64,000 nt of DNA, from assembly GCF_004519405.1 (NCBI RefSeq), contig NZ_SGWI01000002.1, positions 704,133 through 768,132 of the forward strand. The letters run 5' to 3'. Of the stretch, positions 35,751 to 44,652 are shown piece after piece. Position 1 is the stretch's first letter. Every line of letters begins with the position of its first letter. The notes under the pieces were generated by a model, which saw only the letters and a list, made by a program, of their open reading frames with translations, did no database searches and was not told where the DNA came from. Made by a program: the position numbers and the translations under genes. Origin of the DNA: Pseudomonas sp. BCA17 (GTDB lineage Bacteria; Pseudomonadota; Gammaproteobacteria; Pseudomonadales; Pseudomonadaceae).

Positions 35751-35881
35751 GATGCCGGATTTATGCGGCCGATGGTCGCAGTTGACCCTGAAGCTACTTC
35801 ACGGTTCAGAATTTTCCTACTCCCCAACATTAACCTCCATAAGGAAATGGCCCCTCTTCTCTTCGTGACAGGTAAACCCCC

Positions 35882-36556
35882 ATGCGTATCCTTGTAGTTG
35901 AGGACGAACAGAAAACCGCCGACTACCTGCAGCAAGGCTTGAACGAAAGCGGCTACGTGGTCGATTGCGCCAGCAATGGCATCGACGGTTTGCACCTGGC
36001 CGGGCAACACGCCTATGAACTGGTGATACTCGACGTCAACCTGCCCGGCAAAGATGGCTGGGAAGTGTTGGAGCAATTACGCCGCAACGGCACCCAGCGC
36101 GTGATGATGCTGACCGCCCGTGGCCGACTGGCAGACAAGATCAAGGGCCTGGACATGGGCGCCGATGATTACCTGGTCAAGCCCTTCGAATTTCCCGAGT
36201 TACTGGCGCGGGTGCGCACGCTGTTGCGCCGCAGCGAACATATCCCCCAGCCGGAAGTGTTTCGCGTGTCGGACCTCGAGCTGGACCCTCGCCGCCATCG
36301 TGCCTATCGCGGCACCCGGCGCATTGACCTGACCACCAAGGAGTTCGCCCTGCTGCAGGTGCTGATGCGTCAGGCCGGCGAAGTGCTGACCCGCACACAG
36401 ATCATTTCCCTGGTGTGGGACATGAACTTCGACTGCGACACCAACGTGGTGGAAGTCTCCATCAGCCGCCTGCGTGCCAAGGTCGATGACCAGAGCGAGG
36501 TCAAACTGATCCATACCATTCGCGGCGTGGGCTACGTGCTGGAGGCACGCCCATGA
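35882..36556 (+). CDS. czcR: Heavy-metal response regulator CzcR
   Basis: A 224-residue OmpR/PhoB-type regulator: receiver domain with VEDEQKTADYLQQGL at the N-terminus, phospho-acceptor D in VILDVNLPGKDGW (D51) and K in DDYLVKPF, then a winged helix (VSDLELDPRRHRAYRG to the end). Sequence and partner agree with CzcR/CopR/IrlR-type metal regulators. It overlaps czcS by four bases. Confidence 0.92.
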   Translation: MRILVVEDEQKTADYLQQGLNESGYVVDCASNGIDGLHLAGQHAYELVILDVNLPGKDGWEVLEQLRRNGTQRVMMLTARGRLADKIKGLDMGADDYLVKPFEFPELLARVRTLLRRSEHIPQPEVFRVSDLELDPRRHRAYRGTRRIDLTTKEFALLQVLMRQAGEVLTRTQIISLVWDMNFDCDTNVVEVSISRLRAKVDDQSEVKLIHTIRGVGYVLEARP

Positions 36557-37998
36557 AAACCGGTAGTTTGTCGATGCGCCTGGGCCTGACCGTCAGCCTG
36601 ATGGGCGCGGGCCTGGTCTTGCTGCTGGCGACCCTGGCCTACCTGGCCCTGACCCATGAGCTGGAGAAACTGGCGCGCAAGGGCCTGGAAAGCAAGATGG
36701 AACAGATCCAGCACAGTCTCGCCCTGGGCCTGGACGCCCACGCCATTCGCGCCCGCCCACATTCGCTGATGGACCTGGTGATGGGCCACGACAACTTCTA
36801 CCTGACCATCGTCGGCACCGCGCCCAACAACGGCGTGCTGCTGAGCGTCGGTGCAAAGCCGCAAGAACCGTTGCTGACCGACTTCAAGCCACGGGAAACC
36901 CTCGGTTACCTGAACTGGACAGACAGTTACGGCAACCAGGTGCTCAGTGCCTCCAGCCTGATGCGCCTGGCCAACGGTGAACGCGTGCGGGTCCTGCTGT
37001 CCCTGGACCGTATGGACGATCAGGCACTGCTCAGCGCCTACCTGCGGGCCACCGTGATCGCGCTGCCCATGCTGTTGATCCTGATCGGCATGGGTGCCTG
37101 GTGGCTGGTACAGCGCGGGCTCGCGCCACTGAAGCAGTTCAGCCAGGTGGCCGCCAAAGTCACCACTCAGGATCTCACGCACCGGTTGTCCATCGACAAC
37201 CTCCCCAAGGAGCTGGGCGAACTGGCCCAAGGCTTCAACGTGATGCTCAACCGTCTGGACGCCGGGGTGCAGCAACTCTCGCAGTTCTCCGATGACCTCG
37301 CCCACGAACTGCGCGCGCCCCTGACCAACTTGATGGGCAAGGCCCAGTTGACCCTGTCACGCCAACGGCCACCGGAGGAATACAAGGCTGTTTTGGAATC
37401 CAATACTGAAGAACTGGAGCGCCTGGGACGCATCGTCAGTGACATGCTGTTTCTAGCCCAGGTCAGCCACCCGGCAGCGCGCGCTTCGTTCACAGCGGTG
37501 CCCCTGGCGGCCGAAGCCCATCGGGTCATGGCGTTGTTTGCGCTGAGCGCCGAAGACAAACAACTGACCCTGACCTTGAGCGGCGATGCCCAGGTGTTGG
37601 GTGACCGCCTGATGATCCAGCGTGCGCTTTCCAACCTGCTGTCCAATGCCATCCGCCACAGCCCGGCGGGTTCGCACATTTCGCTGCTGGTGGAAGCCTA
37701 TGGCAACAACGTATCCGTATCGGTGAGCAACCCCGGCCCGGGCATCGAGGCCCGGCACCTGCCGCACCTGTTCGAACGTTTCTACCGTGTCGACAGCAGC
37801 CGCGCCCGCGCCGAAGGCGGCACCGGCCTCGGGCTGGCCATCGTGCGGTCGATCATGACCCTGCATCAGGGGCAGGCCGACGTGCGCAGCCTGCCCGGTG
37901 GTTTCACGCTGTTTCGCCTGGTGTTTCCTCTTCCTTGCGATGCGCCCACTGATACAACGCCGGCAGCACCAGCAAGGTCAGCAACGTCGATGAAATAA
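36553..37998 (+). CDS. czcS: Heavy-metal sensor histidine kinase CzcS
   Basis: A 481-residue membrane kinase of the CusS/CopS/CzcS family: first helix GLVLLLATLAYLAL, periplasmic sensor (about 40-160), second helix ALPMLLILIGMGAWWLV, HAMP, phospho-acceptor H in DDLAHELRAPLTNLMGKAQL, and an ATPase domain with NLLSNAIRHSP and GGTGLGLAIVRSIM. It should sense periplasmic Zn, Cd or Co. The last 31 codons (37904-37998) overlap tail-to-tail with the end of czcA on the other strand. Confidence 0.93.
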   Translation: MKTGSLSMRLGLTVSLMGAGLVLLLATLAYLALTHELEKLARKGLESKMEQIQHSLALGLDAHAIRARPHSLMDLVMGHDNFYLTIVGTAPNNGVLLSVGAKPQEPLLTDFKPRETLGYLNWTDSYGNQVLSASSLMRLANGERVRVLLSLDRMDDQALLSAYLRATVIALPMLLILIGMGAWWLVQRGLAPLKQFSQVAAKVTTQDLTHRLSIDNLPKELGELAQGFNVMLNRLDAGVQQLSQFSDDLAHELRAPLTNLMGKAQLTLSRQRPPEEYKAVLESNTEELERLGRIVSDMLFLAQVSHPAARASFTAVPLAAEAHRVMALFALSAEDKQLTLTLSGDAQVLGDRLMIQRALSNLLSNAIRHSPAGSHISLLVEAYGNNVSVSVSNPGPGIEARHLPHLFERFYRVDSSRARAEGGTGLGLAIVRSIMTLHQGQADVRSLPGGFTLFRLVFPLPCDAPTDTTPAAPARSATSMK

Positions 37999-40900
37999 TC
38001 CCGCCGATCACCACCGTCGCCAACGGCCGCTGTACCTCGGCACCGGTGCCGGTGGCGAGCGCCATGGGGATAAACCCGAGGGACGCCACCAACGCGGTCA
38101 TCAGCACCGGGCGCAAGCGGGTCAATGCACCTTCGTTGACCGCCCGTGATAACGAGCGCCCTTCCTCCCGCAGGTTGCGGATGAAGGCGATCATCACCAG
38201 CCCGTTAAGCACCGCCACCCCGGACAACGCGATAAAGCCCACGCCCGCCGAAATCGACAACGGAATGCCGCGTAACCACAGCGCCATGATCCCACCGGTC
38301 AGCGCGAACGGGATCCCGGTAAATACCAGCAAGCCGTCCTTGAGGTTGTTGAACATCATGAACAACAGCCCGAACACCAGCAGCAACGCCACCGGCACCA
38401 CGATGCGCAACCGTTCGGAGGCTTCCTTCAACTGCTCGAACTGACCGCCCCAGGTGGTCCAGTAACCTGCGGGTACCTTCACCTGGCGGCTGATAGCCAC
38501 TTCGGCCTCCTCGACAAACGAGCCGATATCCCGCCCGCGCACGTTGGCACTGACAATCACCAGGCGCTTGCCGTTCTCGCGACTGATCTGGTTCGGGCCG
38601 AGCACCAGGTCCAGGCTGGCAACCTGGGACAAGGCAATAAAGCCCAGTTGCCCCGCCCCGGTGCCGGCCATTGCCGGTACGGGGATCAACAGTCGCGACA
38701 ACCCCTCGATATCGGTGCGCAACGCGTCGGACAAGCGCACAACCATGTCGAAACGACGGTCACCTTCGTACAAGGTACCGGCCTGGCGCCCTCCCACGGC
38801 GACGGCAATGGTGTCCTGCACATCGCCCACATTCAGGCCAAACCGCGCGGCCTTGTCGCGATCGATATTGATGGTCAGCACCGGCAGACCGGAGGTTTGC
38901 TCCACCTTCACCTCCGAGGCACCCGCCAGCGTTTTCAATGTCTCGGCAATGCTCTCGGCGGTCTTGTTCAGCACCGCCATGTCGTCACCAAATACTTTCA
39001 CCGCCACATCGCTGCGCACACCGGAAATCAGTTCGTTGAAACGCAGTTGGATCGGTTGCGACAGTTCATACGCACTGCCCGGCACAATCGCACTGGCGCG
39101 CTGGATATCGGCAATCAGCGCTTCACGGGATTTCTTCGGATCGGGCCATTGGTCCTTCGGTTTGAGCATCACATAGCTGTCGGAAATATTCGGCGGCATT
39201 GGGTCGGAGGCGATTTCCGCGGTGCCGGTGCGGGCAAACACCCGCTCGATCTCCGGCACCTGGGCCAGCAAGGCTTTTTCCAGTTGCTGCTGCATCTGCA
39301 CCGATTGCGTCAGGCTGGTGCCCGGTACGCGCAGGGCCTGCTGGGCGAAGTCTCCTTCGCTGAGGCTGGGGATAAATTCGCTGCCCATGCGGCTGGCGAC
39401 CGCCGCGGAGGCAATGATGGTCAACACCGCCAGGCCAAATACCAGCGAGCGGCGCGCCATCACCCAATCCAGCACCGGGGCATAGGCCCGACGCGCGGTC
39501 CGCATCACCAGGTTTTCTTCCTCCTTGACCTTGCCGGTGACGAACAGGGCAATTGCCGCCGGCACGAAGGTCACCGACAGAATCATCGCGCCAAGCAAGG
39601 CGATCACCACGGTGAACGCCATGGGATGGAACATATTCCCGGCCACCCCGGTGAGCGCGAAGATCGGCAGGTAGACCACCATGATGATCAGTTGCCCGAA
39701 GATCAGCGCACGCCGCGCTTCCTTGGCCGCGGCGAACACTTCATGCAGGCGTTCACTGCGCGTCAACAGGCGCCCATGTCGGTGCTGCGCATGGGCCAGA
39801 CGACGAATGGCGTTCTCGACGATCACCACCGCACCATCGACGATAATGCCGAAATCCAGCGCGCCGAGACTCATCAAGTTAGCGCTGACTTTGTTGGTGA
39901 ACATGCCGGTAAAGGTGAACAGCATCGCCAGGGGAATCACCATGGCCGTGATCAGCGCCGCACGGATATTGCCCAGGAACAGAAACAACACCGCGACCAC
40001 CAGCAGCGCACCTTCGAAGAGGTTTTTCTTCACCGTGGCGATGGCTTTTTCCACCAGGTTAGTGCGGTCGTAGACCGTAACGGCGACCACACCTTCAGGC
40101 AACGAGCGGTTGATCTCTTCAAGTTTTTTCGCCACCGCCTGAGACACGGTACGGCTGTTTTCGCCGATCAACATAAAGACGGTGCCCAACACCACTTCAC
40201 GCCCGTTCTCAGTAGCCGCACCGGTGCGCAACTCGCGGCCGATCTCGACCTGAGCCACATTGCGCACGCGGATTGGCGTGCCGTCCGAAGTGGTGATGAC
40301 GATGTTGGCGATGTCGTCGAGGGACGCCACCTGCCCCGGCGCACGAATCAGCAGTTGCTCACCGCTGCGCTCGATATAACCGGCGCCGACATTGGCGTTG
40401 TTGCGCTCCAGCGCCGTGACCAGATCACCCAGGGTCAGGTTATAGGCCGCGAGGCGCTTGGGGTCCGGAGCAATCTGATATTCCTTGGCGAAACCACCGA
40501 TGGTGTTGATCTCCGCCACGCCCGCTACGTTGCGCAGTTGCGGCTTGATGATCCAGTCCTGGATCACCCGCAGGTCGGTGGGTGTGTAGGGCGTACCGTC
40601 ATCTTTGAGTGCGCCTTCCTCGGCCTCGACGGTCCACAGGAAAATTTCCCCGAGGCCGGTAGACACCGGCCCCATGGCGGTTTCGATACCCTCAGGTAAC
40701 TGCTCGCGGGCTACCTGCAGGCGCTCATTGACCAACTGACGGGCGAAGAACAGGTCGGTGCCGTCCTTGAAAATCACCGTGACCTGGGACAAACCCGAAC
40801 GCGACAACGAGCGCGTCTGCTGCAAACCCGGCAACCCGGCCATGGCGGTTTCGATGGGAAAGGTGATGCGCTGCTCGGTTTCCAGCGGTGAAAACCCGGC

Positions 40901-41059
40901 CGCCGCCGAGTTGATCTGCACCTGCACATTGGTGATATCGGGCACGGCGTCGATGGGCAACTTCTGATAGCTGGCAATGCCGACACCGGCCATCAACAGC
41001 ACCACAAGCAGCACGATGATGCGCTGCTCGATGGCGAATTGGATAAGGCGCTCAAACAT
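37904..41059 (-). CDS. czcA: Heavy-metal RND efflux pump CzcA
   Basis: A 1051-residue inner membrane RND pump with 12 helices and two large periplasmic loops. The helix-4 motif DFGIIVDGAVVIVEN is that of the HME1 (Zn/Co/Cd) class. It uses the proton gradient to pump divalent cations through CzcB and CzcC. Length equals that of other CzcA proteins. It lies 17 bases after czcB, and its 3' end runs 95 bases into the opposing czcS gene. Confidence 0.96.
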   Translation of the reverse strand: MFERLIQFAIEQRIIVLLVVLLMAGVGIASYQKLPIDAVPDITNVQVQINSAAAGFSPLETEQRITFPIETAMAGLPGLQQTRSLSRSGLSQVTVIFKDGTDLFFARQLVNERLQVAREQLPEGIETAMGPVSTGLGEIFLWTVEAEEGALKDDGTPYTPTDLRVIQDWIIKPQLRNVAGVAEINTIGGFAKEYQIAPDPKRLAAYNLTLGDLVTALERNNANVGAGYIERSGEQLLIRAPGQVASLDDIANIVITTSDGTPIRVRNVAQVEIGRELRTGAATENGREVVLGTVFMLIGENSRTVSQAVAKKLEEINRSLPEGVVAVTVYDRTNLVEKAIATVKKNLFEGALLVVAVLFLFLGNIRAALITAMVIPLAMLFTFTGMFTNKVSANLMSLGALDFGIIVDGAVVIVENAIRRLAHAQHRHGRLLTRSERLHEVFAAAKEARRALIFGQLIIMVVYLPIFALTGVAGNMFHPMAFTVVIALLGAMILSVTFVPAAIALFVTGKVKEEENLVMRTARRAYAPVLDWVMARRSLVFGLAVLTIIASAAVASRMGSEFIPSLSEGDFAQQALRVPGTSLTQSVQMQQQLEKALLAQVPEIERVFARTGTAEIASDPMPPNISDSYVMLKPKDQWPDPKKSREALIADIQRASAIVPGSAYELSQPIQLRFNELISGVRSDVAVKVFGDDMAVLNKTAESIAETLKTLAGASEVKVEQTSGLPVLTINIDRDKAARFGLNVGDVQDTIAVAVGGRQAGTLYEGDRRFDMVVRLSDALRTDIEGLSRLLIPVPAMAGTGAGQLGFIALSQVASLDLVLGPNQISRENGKRLVIVSANVRGRDIGSFVEEAEVAISRQVKVPAGYWTTWGGQFEQLKEASERLRIVVPVALLLVFGLLFMMFNNLKDGLLVFTGIPFALTGGIMALWLRGIPLSISAGVGFIALSGVAVLNGLVMIAFIRNLREEGRSLSRAVNEGALTRLRPVLMTALVASLGFIPMALATGTGAEVQRPLATVVIGGIISSTLLTLLVLPALYQWAHRKEEETPGETA

Positions 41060-41076
41060 AAGAAATCACTCGCAGA

Positions 41077-42186
41077 TCAATGGGCGTGTTCGGCCGAGCC
41101 TTTGCCCAATTCGGACTTGAGGATGAAGCTGCCAACAGTCGCCACTTGTGCGCCGGCGTCGAGGCCTTTGCGCACCTCGACGTAGCCGTTTTCACTCACG
41201 CCCAGCTCGAGGTGGCGAGTGATAAAACCGTCGGGGGTACGCATAAATACCGAAGGTTTGTCCTCGACGGTCTGGACGGCGGTTTGCGGCACGGTGACCT
41301 TGGCCTGGTAGGTGTCGGTGGCCACTTGCACCGTCACAAACAGTCCCGGACGCCAGGCATCGTCCGGGTTAGGCACGCTCACGCGCACGCTGGCGGTGCG
41401 CGTCTGCTCGCCGAGCAGGTTGCCGACATAGGCCACCGTGCCGAGCACGTCGGTGCCCATTTCGGTGGAGCTGACTTTCACCGGTTTGCCGATGCGCACC
41501 TTGTTCAGGTCTTTGGGAAACACACCGAAGGTGACCCACACCTGGGACAGGTCCGAGAGCGTGAAGGCGTTGCTGGTTTCACTGACCACTTCGCCGACAC
41601 CGAGGTGCTTTTCCACGACCACACCGGCAAACGGCGCACGCAGCTCGTAGCGATTGCCACCCACTCCTGCCGCGCTGCCGCTCAGGGCGGTCATCTTTTG
41701 GCGGGCGTTGTTCAGGGCGATTTCGGCTTCTTGCAAGGTCTGGCGCGCCAGCAGGTAGTCCTGCTCGGCAGAGATCTCGTCCTTCCACAGCTGGCGCTCG
41801 CGCTGGAAGGTGGTGCGCGCCAGCTCGACACGCCGCTCGCTGGCGGCCAGCTCGCTACGTTGATCGGAGATCTGCTGGCTGGCGATCACCGCCAACAGTT
41901 CGCCTTTCTTCACCGCTTGCCCGAGGTTGACTTTGACGGCCTCTACTACGCCAGCCGCACGCGGGACAATGTGTGAGGTACGGTCTTCGTCGAAGCGCAC
42001 TTCTCCCGGGAATGTCAGCAGCGTGCTGATCGCACGGGGCTGTGCCTGGGCGAGTTGAATACCGGCGGCCTGGATCTGCTGCTCAGTGAGTTCGAGTTTG
42101 CCTTCCTCTTCATCGGCGCAGGCAAAACCGGACAGCATCAGTCCCAGGGCGACGGCGAGCGCCATGCCATGTTTGTTGTTCATCAA
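41077..42186 (-). CDS. czcB: RND periplasmic adaptor CzcB
   Basis: A 369-residue membrane fusion protein: an N-terminal export signal (NNKHGMALAVALGLMLSGFA), acidic mature start EEEGKLELTEQQIQ, barrel-sandwich lipoyl halves (GVVEAVKVNLGQAVKKGELL; RAPFAGVVVEKHLGVGEVV) around a helical hairpin, then beta-barrel and membrane-proximal domains. It links CzcA to CzcC. The His-rich tail (SAEHAH) could bind metal. It is preceded by czcC with a 15-base gap. Confidence 0.94.
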   Translation of the reverse strand: MMNNKHGMALAVALGLMLSGFACADEEEGKLELTEQQIQAAGIQLAQAQPRAISTLLTFPGEVRFDEDRTSHIVPRAAGVVEAVKVNLGQAVKKGELLAVIASQQISDQRSELAASERRVELARTTFQRERQLWKDEISAEQDYLLARQTLQEAEIALNNARQKMTALSGSAAGVGGNRYELRAPFAGVVVEKHLGVGEVVSETSNAFTLSDLSQVWVTFGVFPKDLNKVRIGKPVKVSSTEMGTDVLGTVAYVGNLLGEQTRTASVRVSVPNPDDAWRPGLFVTVQVATDTYQAKVTVPQTAVQTVEDKPSVFMRTPDGFITRHLELGVSENGYVEVRKGLDAGAQVATVGSFILKSELGKGSAEHAH

Positions 42187-42201
42187 AAGACTCCAGAAAA
42201 A

Positions 42202-43422
42202 TCAAAACCGGGCGAGGTCGCCGTAGATCCGTTCGATACGCACCCAGGCGTCGGTGGCCTGGGCAGTCGCCGTGAGGTATTGGGTGCGGGCAGCAATCAA
42301 GGTGCGCTGGGCATCGAGCACGTCGAGGAAGTTGAACTTGCCCATCTCAAAGCCACGGGTGGCACTGTCTACCGCGCGCTGAGCGGCCGGCAGAATCTGC
42401 TGGTTGAACGCTTGTACCTCGGTGTTCGCGGTTTGCCACAGGTCCAGCGCCTGACGGGTTTCCGTGCGCAGTCGCAGCTCGGTGGCATTACGCAGGTCGC
42501 GGGCCTGATCCGCACGGCGACTGGCGGCGAGCACGTTGCCCTGGTTGCGGTTGAACAACGGGATCGGCATCGACACGCCGACCACATTCACCCGCTCGCG
42601 CACGCTGGCGTCGTACTGGCTACCGATGGACACGTCGAGGTCGGGAATGCGCTGGGCTTTTTCCAGGCCTACGCCGGCTTCGCTTTGCAGGATCTGCAAT
42701 TCGGCCAGGCGCAGTTCGGTGGTTTGCTCCAGACGCGACAGCAAGTGCGCAGAGGGCGGCAAGGGGGGCGCGGATTCGCTTTGCGTGGCCACGGCCTGAA
42801 AGTCAGGAGCGGCGCTGCCGGTACTGGCGGCCAGCCGGCGATAGGCATCGGTGAGACCGACCTGCGCACGGTTCAATTCCAGGCGAATCTCGGACACTTG
42901 TACCTGGGCGCGGGTGGCTTCCACCGGCGAGGATTTACCGGCGCTGACGCGACCGTTGGCGACCACCAGGCCACGCTCGGCCAAGGCCATAGAGCGCTGC
43001 GCCAGGTCAACGCGCTCCTGGGCACGCAGGGCGCTGTAATAGCTGTCGATTACCGCAGCGCGCAAACCGTTGCGACGTTGCTCCAAGGTCAGCGCGGCAG
43101 CCTCCTGGGCACGGGTCGCCACGTCAATTCGCGCACCGCGCTTGCCACCCAGTTCCAGGGTCTGGCTGAGCTTGATGGTGGTGGTGCGACTGTTGCGGCG
43201 CGTGTCTTCCGCGTCCCAGGAGGCCACGGGGTTGGGGATCAAGCCGGCTTGCTGGCGACCGCCTTGGGCAATGTCGATTTCCCATTGCGCGGCGGCCAGT
43301 TCAGGGTTGTTGGCGAAAGCGGTCTGCAGGGCTGAGTCGAGAGTGAGGGTTTGCGCCTGGGCGTAGCCTGCGGCCATCCACAACGCCGTCGCCCTCAAAA
43401 GTGTTCTTACGGAAATTGCCAT
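42202..43422 (-). CDS. czcC: Outer membrane efflux channel CzcC
   Basis: A 406-residue TolC-family protein with signal peptide (ending AAGYAQAQ), two outer membrane efflux repeats of helical hairpins (NPELAAAQWEIDIAQGGRQQ; LFNRNQGNVLAASRRADQAR). It completes the CzcCBA tripartite pump and is the first gene of the operon, with the metal-regulon motif upstream at 43470-43515. Confidence 0.93.
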   Translation of the reverse strand: MAISVRTLLRATALWMAAGYAQAQTLTLDSALQTAFANNPELAAAQWEIDIAQGGRQQAGLIPNPVASWDAEDTRRNSRTTTIKLSQTLELGGKRGARIDVATRAQEAAALTLEQRRNGLRAAVIDSYYSALRAQERVDLAQRSMALAERGLVVANGRVSAGKSSPVEATRAQVQVSEIRLELNRAQVGLTDAYRRLAASTGSAAPDFQAVATQSESAPPLPPSAHLLSRLEQTTELRLAELQILQSEAGVGLEKAQRIPDLDVSIGSQYDASVRERVNVVGVSMPIPLFNRNQGNVLAASRRADQARDLRNATELRLRTETRQALDLWQTANTEVQAFNQQILPAAQRAVDSATRGFEMGKFNFLDVLDAQRTLIAARTQYLTATAQATDAWVRIERIYGDLARF

Positions 43423-43469
43423 AACGAAAGTTCCACGCCCATGAAGTCGCTGAGGTTCCCAGCGAGGGC

Positions 43470-43515
43470 AATGTAACTTTCGGTACTTATCAGCGCGGTG
43501 GGTAGAACATTACAA
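43470..43515 (-). promoter_or_regulatory. Candidate CzcR-type operator upstream of czcCBA
   Basis: On the minus strand TTGTAATGTT (43515-43506) and GTTACATT (43477-43470) lie 29 bases apart in the 108 bases between czcD and czcC. The first is identical to the ten bases upstream of the OprD porin. CzcR binding is inference. Confidence 0.5.
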
Positions 43516-43530
43516 ATCCGTTAGCCGGAA

Positions 43531-44436
43531 TCAGGCGTGGACCTCGTCGTGCTCGTCATGTTGAAAACCCTCACCTTCGACCTGAATAGTGGCGTGGGAA
43601 ATATCGAATTGTTCATGCAGCATTTCCGTGACCCGGCTAAGGATTTGTTGCTCGGAGCCTCCTGACGCGTCCGCCAGCAAATGGGTGCTCAGTACATTTT
43701 TACCACTGGTCAAGGCCCAGATATGCAGGTCGTGTACGCCCTTGACCCCGGGTACAGCGCGAATGGCCTGCTCAACCTGATCGATATCCAGGCCGTCCGG
43801 TACGCCTTGCAGCAGCACGTTCATGCTTTCCTTGAGCAGCGTCCAGGTACGTGGCAATACCCAGAAACCAATGGCCGCCGCAACCACGGAATCGAGCCAG
43901 CCCCACCCCGTGAACATGATCACCACCGCCGCGATGATCACGCCGATGGAGCCGAGCATGTCACTCCAGACCTCCAGGTATGCACCTTTGACGTTCAGGC
44001 TCTCGCCGCTGGCGGCACTGAGCAGGCGCATGGAGATCAGGTTGACGACCAACCCCAGCACCGCGATCAGCAGCATGCCGGTGGACTGGATTTCAGCGGG
44101 CGCCTGCAACCGTTGGTAGGCCTCGTAGAGGATGTAGAACGCCACGGCGAACAGCAACAGCGCATTGAACGCCGCCGCCAGTATTTCGAAACGGGCATAG
44201 CCAAAGGTGCCCTTGCGGTCGGCGGGGCGCTTGGCGACCTGGATAGCCACGAGGGAAATCGCCAGCGCCAATGCGTCGGTCATCATATGGGCGGCGTCCG
44301 ACAGCAGTGCGAGGCTGCCGGTGACAAAGGCACCGATCACCTCGGCGATCATGAAGCTGCCGGTCAACCCCAGGGCGAACCAAAGCTTACGTTCGTGACC
44401 GGCGCGTATTTGGCCGTGGCTATGTCCTGCACTCAT
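43531..44436 (-). CDS. czcD: Cation diffusion facilitator CzcD
   Basis: ATG 44436 follows AGGAAG and gives 301 residues with a His-containing N-terminus (MSAGHSHGQIRAGHERK), six membrane helices and a C-terminal cytosolic metal-binding domain (VKGVHDLHIWALTSGKNVLS). The Zn-site HxxxD pairs are in SDAAHMMTDALALA and in the fifth helix region. It exports Zn, Co or Cd from cytosol to periplasm, feeding CzcCBA. An upstream in-frame ATG at 44463 would add nine residues without family match. Confidence 0.94.
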   Translation of the reverse strand: MSAGHSHGQIRAGHERKLWFALGLTGSFMIAEVIGAFVTGSLALLSDAAHMMTDALALAISLVAIQVAKRPADRKGTFGYARFEILAAAFNALLLFAVAFYILYEAYQRLQAPAEIQSTGMLLIAVLGLVVNLISMRLLSAASGESLNVKGAYLEVWSDMLGSIGVIIAAVVIMFTGWGWLDSVVAAAIGFWVLPRTWTLLKESMNVLLQGVPDGLDIDQVEQAIRAVPGVKGVHDLHIWALTSGKNVLSTHLLADASGGSEQQILSRVTEMLHEQFDISHATIQVEGEGFQHDEHDEVHA

Positions 44437-44652
44437 GAAATGTCTTCCTGTGATGTAGTCCATAGATCATAGAGCTATAGGTCAAATCTACGGGCATGCA
44501 TTGCAAACTTGTCATCCGTTCGCCAGCTCACCGTTACATTGAACGCACCAAAATCGCTCATGAGCGCGCTGGAACAACGCTATCAGGTATGCTTTTCGAA
44601 CAGGAAACAAAAAGAAACATATCAGCCAACCTGTTCGATAAGGAGTCCCCTC

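Noticed and set aside
38648..40699. 683-codon frame opposite czcA
   Set aside because: Rich in His/Arg/Gln as usual for antisense frames of high-GC genes; czcA is the real gene.
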